A DNA stretch of 64,000 nt from Entophlyctis helioformis (taxonomy: Eukaryota; Chytridiomycota; Chytridiomycetes; Chytridiales; Chytriomycetaceae), in contig JAHLKH010000146.1 of assembly GCA_025526915.1 (NCBI GenBank), positions 1-64,000 of the forward strand, read 5' to 3'. The first letter of the stretch is position 1. Every line of letters begins with the position of its first letter. Positions 58,501 through 64,000 of the stretch are shown here, piece by piece. The position numbers and the translations under genes were made by a program. The notes under the pieces were generated by a model, which worked only from the letters and a program-made list of their open reading frames with translations, was not told the DNA's origin and ran no database searches.

Positions 58501-60685
58501 AAACAGTTCTGTGGCAGGATGGCAATGATTAGCATCACAAATGGCGCATGCATTGTGCACGAGAGGATGCATCTTACTCGCTAGTATGAGTAGAGGGCTG
58601 CTTTGCGTCTGCATCTGTTGTTGCTGTCTTTAAAGATGCTGCAGTTGTGGCGCGACGTTTTGCTGCTGGGCCAGGCTTGGAAGATGAACGCGGCGACGAT
58701 TGAACAAGCTCATCGCCAGAATCGGCGCTGCCAACCCCTGATATCTGGAACGAGGGTGAATCGGAAATGCCAACGTGGTCGTCATCAAACATGCACCACT
58801 TGTTTGTCCTGCGCAATGACAGGCAGCCAGTGTGAGCCAACAGAAAGGCGACTGGCATTCGTGGGCACGACAATCGCACTCACTCTGGACAAAACACGCT
58901 GGCGACATAGTGGCCCGAGTTGGCGCTCCATCCGCGGTGCAGCAGAACGGCCTGCAGTTCGTACACGAGCGAATTCGGCTCTGATCCAGCAACGTGCGGC
59001 GACATGTCGATCCGTCGCGGAAAGTAGATGGGCTTGTTGATCTTCTTCTTGGCCATCAACTTGGGATCAAAGCGGAATCTGTTGATCTGGAAGTTGAGCA
59101 TCTGCAGCGATTCAAGATGGAGTGCAAGGATTAGAGCAGTGATGTCAAGGAAGCAACGATGTACTGCCCAGCATTCACAGAGTGTGACAATGGCGAACCT
59201 TGGGCAAGCGCGAGAGCCGGATGCTGCGGTCTGCATCCTGCTTTGCATTGCACGAATTGCAGAAATACTGGTTGGCGCTGTCAAGCGTCTCGCTGGCAAG
59301 GAAGAGATCCACGCAGTCAACCAATGATGTCCTGGTCTGAGTGGGACTGGTTAAGGCACCTTGTGTGCATCGCATAGCCGCGCGATACTGATCACTTACA
59401 GAAATGTCCACTTCCAGCTCATGGAACGCGCTCGTGCTGGTTGATTCACTTGCACAGTGTCTGCACTTGGTGACGTACTGGTACTCTCCTTGCAACTGGC
59501 CAATAAAACGTCAGCCACTGGAGCTGCACTGCGGATCACGTTGTCCGCATACTCACCAGCTGACTGAGTGTCGATGGCCGAGATGGGGATCCGCTTAAAG
59601 GAGCGTTTGTGGCAGACTCGAGCAGAGACAGAAACAGCTTTGAAAACCTAGCGTGGGCCAACGAGTTTGGAGTGTCAGGGCGGGACGGTCTCATGCAGCG
59701 TGTGGGTGCACAGACACGCACTCTAAAGCGTCTTGTTGCACTGCTGGATCCAGAGCCATGAGATCAATCAGCTGCGACGGCTTGATGGCTCGCGACGCGG
59801 TCAGCTGCAGCTGGGCAAACGTCTGGGCCAGGACACACATGGCTGAATGCTGGTCGTTGGGAGCATGCGAATAGACGATGGACCGAAAGTCCAAGTTGTG
59901 GAACCAGATCTGCAGAGCGTGTGCAAGCCGGGAGGTCAGTGAACGCGGACGGTAGCTGAGCAGCATGGAAGCGTAGCCTACCTGAAGCAGAGATCCGAGA
60001 TAGCATGTGGCACCCAAGTTCTGTGGGTCGCTTCGAGTCAGCAGTTGCTTGCTCGCACAACGTCTGGCAGCAGCAGCAGCGATCCAAAGGCGATGCAAAC
60101 CTTGAAGCCGACGGGTGTATTGGGCTGCCGCAGCTCGTTCTCGAGCGAGTCGGACAGATGCAAGCCGGCGGCCTGCTTGGCAAAGGCCTCAAAGGCAGCT
60201 GCGACCAGAAGGCGTGTGTCAGCGAGTTGCACACACGAGATCCGGCCATGCGTGGGCACCCGCACCTTTGGGATGTGCCAGCCAGGCCGACTGCCCGACG
60301 TAGTTGAGGCAGTTTGGATTGTCCTTGCAGCGACCGGGCACACAGGAGGTGGCTGCTTTGGCAGCGTGCCGCTTGGCGGTCGGTTTAGCTTTCTGGGCCG
60401 CTGTGGTGTGTGTGTGGCGCCGGCTGCTGAGGTGGTTACCGGCAGCGTCGGCGGGCGGCCCGGTGCTTGGCAGGAACTTGCAGCGACAGAACGGCTTGGA
60501 CGCATCGCCTGCCAGCATGCAGACGGCCTGCAGACGCAGGTGCACCGACGCCCGTCAGCCACGGCAGACACGGCAGCCACAGCGGTCACGGCAGACACGG
60601 CGGCCACGGCAGCGAGCCCGCCACCCACATCGAGGCTGTCCAGGTCCCACAGCGGCCGGTCCTGCTTGCGCACGCCGTTGCTCAT
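55548..60685 (-). CDS. USP48-like ubiquitin-specific protease
   Basis: Multi-exon cysteine protease. ATG at 60685 (MSNGVRKQ), with uncertain splicing in 60480-60560. A NPNCLNYVG motif precedes the catalytic Cys box QNLGATCYLGSLLQ (near 60005-60025). The USP fold continues with LQIWFHNLDFRS, ALDPAVQQDALE, a CNSC zinc cysteine pair (near 59255), QINRFRFDPK (near 59085) and the catalytic His in SGHYVASVF (near 58905), with the following Asp in KWCMFDDDHV. Downstream are a DUSP-like region (57300-56560), a ubiquitin-like domain (TPDMLVKDLKLKV..., 56190-55930) and a RanBP2-type zinc finger WSCRHCTFLNPATAESCTMC at the very C-terminus. Catalytic USP, then DUSP and Ubl, is the USP48 order. Its TAA lies inside INTS3 coding sequence. 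Confidence 0.87.
60554..60610. repeat. ACGGCAGACACGGC-type tandem repeat
   Basis: Imperfect 12-15 bp repeats near the 5' end of the USP48-like gene. They encode a repetitive Ala/Val/Ser run if translated in the start-codon frame, which may be partly intronic. Confidence 0.6.
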
Positions 60686-60745
60686 CGTGACGCGGGGCAA
60701 CAGCAATCGCGACGGATCTCAATGCCGGCCGAGGAACCGGGCGAC

Positions 60746-60752
60746 TATAAAA
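60746..60752 (+). promoter_or_regulatory. TATAAAA box upstream of cupin-like gene
   Basis: A consensus TATA box 91 bp before the ATG at 60843, followed by a CA-rich leader. It is the clearest TATA box seen in the window and suggests strong expression. Confidence 0.6.
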
Positions 60753-60842
60753 GCATCATTTCGTCCCCGTTCCGACATTGCAACACATTGCAACACCCGG
60801 TTCACCCGCAACACACACACTCACGCACACACACACGCACCA

Positions 60843-61666
60843 ATGATGCTCGGCGCTTCCACCTCCTCGATCCTCTCGACCTCGCCCGACCAGACGTTCC
60901 CGCACGGCAAGCTGCGTGCAGCCACGTACGTCGCCGAGAAGCACTCGACCGACGCCATCTTCCCCAACGCCCTCGTGCAGGTGTCGCTGCGCACCGTTGC
61001 CGAGGGGCTCCGTGCCAACCTGGTGTACCGCTCGGGTGCCAAGGTGCGTCGTGCCCGTGCTGTCTCGTGCCCGATCCTGCCGTGCCCTGCCCGCCTTGCC
61101 TTGCCTTGCCTTGCCCAGACGTGCCCCCGTGATCGCTGTCGCTTGTCTCGCCCGCCGCCTACGTCATCGTCTGCCCTGGCTCCGCCCCTTGCCATCCGCC
61201 TTCCTCCCTGCTGCACCCTTGTCTCGCCATCATCGAGCCATCGCCATCCGATCTCAATCGATTGCCCCGTCCCATTCCGGTTGACTCACTCATCCTGCCT
61301 CTGTTCAACCGCCATCACCACCACCATCACAGCAACCGCTTGGCTACCGCTCTGCCAACGTCGAGTACTATGTGATCAAGGGAGCGCTCAAGGTCGTCAA
61401 CCCCCGCACTCGCGAGGAGCAGCGCCTGACTGCCGGCATGCACCTGATGCTGCCGGCCAACTTCCCGCACTCGATCGTCGCGCTCGAGGACAGCGAGGCG
61501 CTGTTCCTGTCGCCCGTCATGACCCCGACGCTCTCCAGCGTTGCTGCCCGGTATGTGGCCGCCGGCTGCTCGATCGCGGGCGTCTTGCTGCGTGCCTGCC
61601 CCTGCCCCTGCCATCCCACTAACACGGCTGCCCCCCACCCCGCACAGCGACTCTGAGGTCGAGTAG
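60843..61666 (+). CDS. Small cupin-fold-like protein
   Basis: Three exons (60843-61043, 61333-61550, 61648-61666), phases agree; 145 residues. The pattern QVSLRTVAEGLRANLVYRSG, VEYYVIKGALKVVNP, RLTAGMHLMLPANFPHSIVA and ALFLSPVM reads as the beta strands of a single cupin barrel. The usual metal-binding HxH motif is absent at the expected place (AKQPLGYRSANVEYY), so metal binding is doubtful. Codon use is strongly C-ending and a good TATA box is present, which suggests an abundant protein. No function is assigned. The start could be the first or second of two adjacent ATG codons. Confidence 0.75.
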
Positions 61667-61745
61667 ATCTGCCCGAGCCCCACTGTACATTCTCGCTCGG
61701 GACCTTGCACGCCCTCTGCCCAGCGCATCCGTTCATATGGCACAC

Positions 61746-61751
61746 AATAAA
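61746..61751 (+). terminator. AATAAA poly(A) signal of the cupin-like gene
   Basis: 80 bp after the stop codon, before the GGAT repeat and the convergent MIC10 gene. Confidence 0.45.
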
Positions 61752-61781
61752 CACTCTGCAATAGTGACGATGTCGTTGTAA

Positions 61782-61850
61782 TGGATCGATGGATGGATGG
61801 ATGAGCGGATGGATGGGTGGATGCATAGATGGATGGACGGACGGAGAGCG
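61782..61850. repeat. GGAT tetranucleotide repeat
   Basis: Degenerate GGATGGATGGAT run in the intergenic region between the convergent cupin-like and MIC10 genes. Confidence 0.85.
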
Positions 61851-61865
61851 AGAGGGAGGATGCGC

Positions 61866-62377
61866 TCAAGATCTGCCAGCGACCACGGCAGCAGCCTTTG
61901 TCGGCTGGCCAAAGCTCTGCGAGCACTCCGAGTACGCAATGCCTGCGCCAAAGCCCGTCGACAGACCAATGGGCCATCCGCGACCTGTTGCCGTGCCAGA
62001 CAAGGCCGTCAGTTGCATGCTCGGCCAGCCAGACAGCGCTACAGCATCGCAGCATCGCAGTCGGGCTAGCCGTGGACCAACTGTGAGCTGGACACCGTCT
62101 GGCCACCGTCTGACAGCGGGCTGCACTTACGCTTGAAGAACAGGAACGAGAGGCCGATGCCCACCGTCAGGCCAGCGCCGGTCTTGATGGCAAAGTTGGC
62201 CACGCACTTGTCCCACTGGCCACAGCAACAAGAGCGTCAGTGTGTGAGTCGCCCACCACCCAGGCGGCGTGCCATGCTGCCGAGCAGCACGCCGTGTGTG
62301 GCCAAGGCCGCCCCCACCTTGCGTGCAAGCAGCTCCTCGCTCGGGACAATGGCGCCTGTGGTGGTGTTCGTTGCCAT
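61866..62377 (-). CDS. MIC10: MICOS subunit MIC10
   Basis: Three exons (62377-62318, 62215-62131, 61984-61866) with agreeing phases; 87 residues. After a short N-terminus, SEELLARKWDKCVANFAIKT leads into two membrane helices, each with the family's glycine-rich motif: GAGLTVGIGLSFLFFKRR and GLSTGFGAGIAYSEC. Mic10 oligomerises through these glycines to bend the mitochondrial inner membrane at crista junctions. The typical length is 75-100 residues. The C-terminal tail is short and Ala-rich. Confidence 0.92.
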
Positions 62378-62404
62378 GTTGCCTGAGATCTGCCCAAACC
62401 ACAA
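62378..62404. promoter_or_regulatory. 27-bp divergent gap, MIC10 / SFT2
   Basis: Distance between the two start codons on opposite strands; the shortest such gap in the window. No TATA box is seen. Confidence 0.35.
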
Positions 62405-63462
62405 ATGACCTCGGCCGAGGCGTCGTTCAGAGAGTCGCTCCGTGCATTCAACTCGGGCCGTCCCGCGGGCATCGATGCAGGCGTCAATGCAAGCAGCGGC
62501 TCCGTGGCCAGCTCGTTCACAAGCTTCTTCCGGCCAGCACCAGCAACTGCACCTGCCCATGCGACACCAGCCCAAGCTAGCAACCGCAGCTTCAGCAGCT
62601 TCTTTGGTGGCGGCGGCGGTGGTGGTGGTGGTTCGGGCGGCGGCGTTGGCAACAACAGCAGCAGTGGAGATTTGGAGGCGCAGGAGAGCCTGCTGGGCTC
62701 GTTCCAGGCCCGTGCGCAAGGTAGACTGCCCAATGCCATGGCTTGGAGCGGCATTGGCATGGCCTGCGTCGCTGACCTGCGCTCGAACATGTCTGCCATA
62801 AGGAGCACTGTCCTCGGTCGGCTTTGGTCCGCGCAATGCAGACACGGAGTTTTGTGGCCTGACAACCTTCCAGGTCAGTCTGGAGTGGCCTGAAGAGCAC
62901 TTGGACACTCGATCATCGAGCATCGAGCATCTGCGGCTGCATCACTTGGTGGCTTGCTCCTGCCTCGAATCTAGCTGACGATTGACACGTTGGAACACGC
63001 TCTCCAGAGATATGTCGGATTCTTCATGGTCATGGGCACGGCAGTCTTGTGCTTCACGATCTCGCTGTTCACACTGCCCATGGTGCTGCTCGCGCCGTCC
63101 AAGTTCGCGCTGACATACACCATGGGTAGCCTGCTGTTTCTGTTCTCGTTCTCGCTGCTCAACGGCTTGATGGCCCATGCCAAGCACATCTTCAGCTGGG
63201 ATCGGCTGCCGTTCACGGCATCCTACCTGGGCTCCATGCTCCTGACGCTCTTTTTCGCAGTCGTCGTAAGTCTGGCACCGAGTTTGTCTTGAACCTGCCG
63301 CTGGCTGACGGCTGCAATCCCAAACAGAAACCGAGCTATATCCTTGTCATCTTCTTTTGTATTGTGCAGGTGGTTTGCCTGGCATGGTATCTTGGATCGT
63401 ATCTTCCCGGAGGCACTCAGGGCCTGAGGTTCATGACCCGATCCATTGGCCTGCCTGTGTGA
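62405..63462 (+). CDS. SFT2: SFT2-family Golgi membrane protein
   Basis: Four exons (62405-62720, 62803-62873, 62975-63265, 63328-63462), phases agree; 270 residues. The N-terminal 105 residues are Ala/Ser-rich, with a polyglycine run at 62607-62645. The SFT2 domain has four membrane helices: LQRYVGFFMVMGTAVLCF, LPMVLLAPSKFALTYTMGSL, HIFSWDRLPFTASYLGSMLL, and YILVIFFCIVQVVCLAWYL before PGGTQGLRFM. Sft2 proteins act in vesicle fusion at the Golgi with SNAREs such as Sed5. The N-terminal extension is longer than in yeast Sft2. Confidence 0.93.
62607..62645 (+). repeat. GGY repeat (polyGly in SFT2)
   Basis: About twelve GGC/GGT codons encoding polyglycine in the disordered N-terminus of SFT2. 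Confidence 0.85.
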
Positions 63463-63619
63463 GCATCCCAAATACATGGCACTCAACCAACGACTTTGGC
63501 TTCGTGTGTGTGAGCTTCCCTTCGAGCTACAGATCCAGCCAATCAGCGGCACACTCTCCAGCCAGCCAATCAGAGTCTCATTCTCAGCCGTGCTGGTGTG
63601 AGCACTTTACCAAAGTGCC

Positions 63620-64000
63620 ATGAATGTGCGTTGATGTTCCTCGACGCTGGCAGAGTCGCTGGCTGGCCGACTGACTGGCTGGCTGATGGGTTGACTGACT
63701 GACTGACTGACTGGCTGGCACTTGCCCTGTGGCTGCAGCCCGCAAGAATCCTCACACAGGTTGTGGTCGTTGGAGTCCAAATCGTCGGCAGAGCCTTTGT
63801 CGACGCCTACAAGGCCGCTGCACAGAGTAAGCCCAGGCGTCTGTCCCGACTGCCCATCGACGGGCATCAATGGACAGCCCACTAACCAAGCCTGCCCGTG
63901 GCTGCCCGCGGCCGCACTCGATTGACAGATGCCGCCAAGAACGCTGTCAGCGCTGGAGGAGCAGCAGCCGGCGACCTGCTGTCTCGAAAGACCGGCATGA
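63620..64000 (+). CDS. PAM16: PAM16/TIM16 presequence translocase motor subunit, 5' part (partial)
   Basis: Exon 2 (63739-63826) reads PARILTQVVVVGVQIVGRAF and VDAYKAAAQ, and exon 3 begins at 63929 with NAAKNAVSAGGAAAGDLLS before running off the right edge. This is the N-terminal helix and linker of Pam16, the J-like partner of Pam18 that controls mtHsp70 at TIM23. The J-like domain lies outside the window. A two-codon first exon (ATG AAT, 63620-63625, then GTGCGT) fits phase and position but is inferred. Intron 1 contains a GACT repeat. Confidence 0.83.
63667..63718. repeat. GACT/GGCT tetranucleotide repeat
   Basis: Run of GACTGACTGACT units bordered by GGCTGGCT, inside intron 1 of PAM16. 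Confidence 0.85.

Noticed and set aside
61327..62106. 259-codon frame antisense to the cupin-like gene
   Set aside because: Overlaps two supported genes and the GGAT repeat; no homology.
1..64000. tRNA or rRNA genes, transposons, viral genes, CRISPR
   Set aside because: No B-box-like tRNA sequence, transposase, reverse transcriptase, terminal repeats or spaced direct repeats were recognised; the repeats seen are simple or short tandem ones.

Overview
The window is nuclear DNA of a fungus, most likely a zoosporic early-diverging one (chytrid-type). Nearly every gene carries short GT-AG introns, mostly 40-120 bp. Fungal marks include an APSES-domain transcription factor and the fungal mitoribosomal protein MRPL20 (mL58). 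Two genes usually lost from yeasts and filamentous Dikarya are present: a ciliary transition-zone RPGRIP1/RPGRIP1L homologue and an Integrator INTS3 homologue. The first implies a flagellated stage. No tRNA, rRNA, transposon, virus or CRISPR array was recognised. Gene models were joined from exons by protein homology and splice-phase agreement; family names come from recognised motifs, not database searches.

Layout, left to right: partial PQ-loop transporter (-, runs off the left edge); a 1.7-kb leader region; APSES+GATA transcription factor (+); P4-ATPase lipid flippase (+); DNA2 nuclease-helicase (-); F-box/LRR protein (+); POL2, the DNA polymerase epsilon catalytic subunit (-); an unrecognised largely disordered protein (+); fatty-acid 2-hydroxylase (-); RPGRIP1L-like protein (+); phosphomannomutase (+); SEC61 beta (-); SAM50 (+); NEDD8-E1 regulatory subunit ULA1/NAE1 (-); tandem-SCP2 peroxisomal protein (+); NEK-like kinase (-); MRPL20 (+); UNC50/GMH1 (+); RPS11 (+); F-box multipass membrane protein (-); INTS3 (+); USP48-like deubiquitinase (-); cupin-like protein (+); MIC10 (-); SFT2 (+); partial PAM16/TIM16 (+, runs off the right edge).

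Organisation is very compact and mostly strand-alternating. Several divergent pairs have only about 27-51 bp between start codons. Convergent neighbours are 23 bp apart (flippase/DNA2) or overlap in coding sequence (INTS3/USP48, 18 bp). Two genes have their stop codon inside an AATAAA hexamer.

The genes are mainly eukaryotic housekeeping: replication (POL2, DNA2), mitochondrial biogenesis (SAM50, MIC10, PAM16, MRPL20), secretion and membrane traffic (SEC61 beta, SFT2, UNC50, flippase), glycosylation (PMM), sphingolipid hydroxylation, ubiquitin/NEDD8 (ULA1, USP48, F-box proteins), cilium and RNA 3'-end processing. The least ordinary proteins are the APSES+GATA factor, the F-box multipass membrane protein, the tandem SCP2 protein ending in SKL, and the unrecognised gene at 24063-26113.
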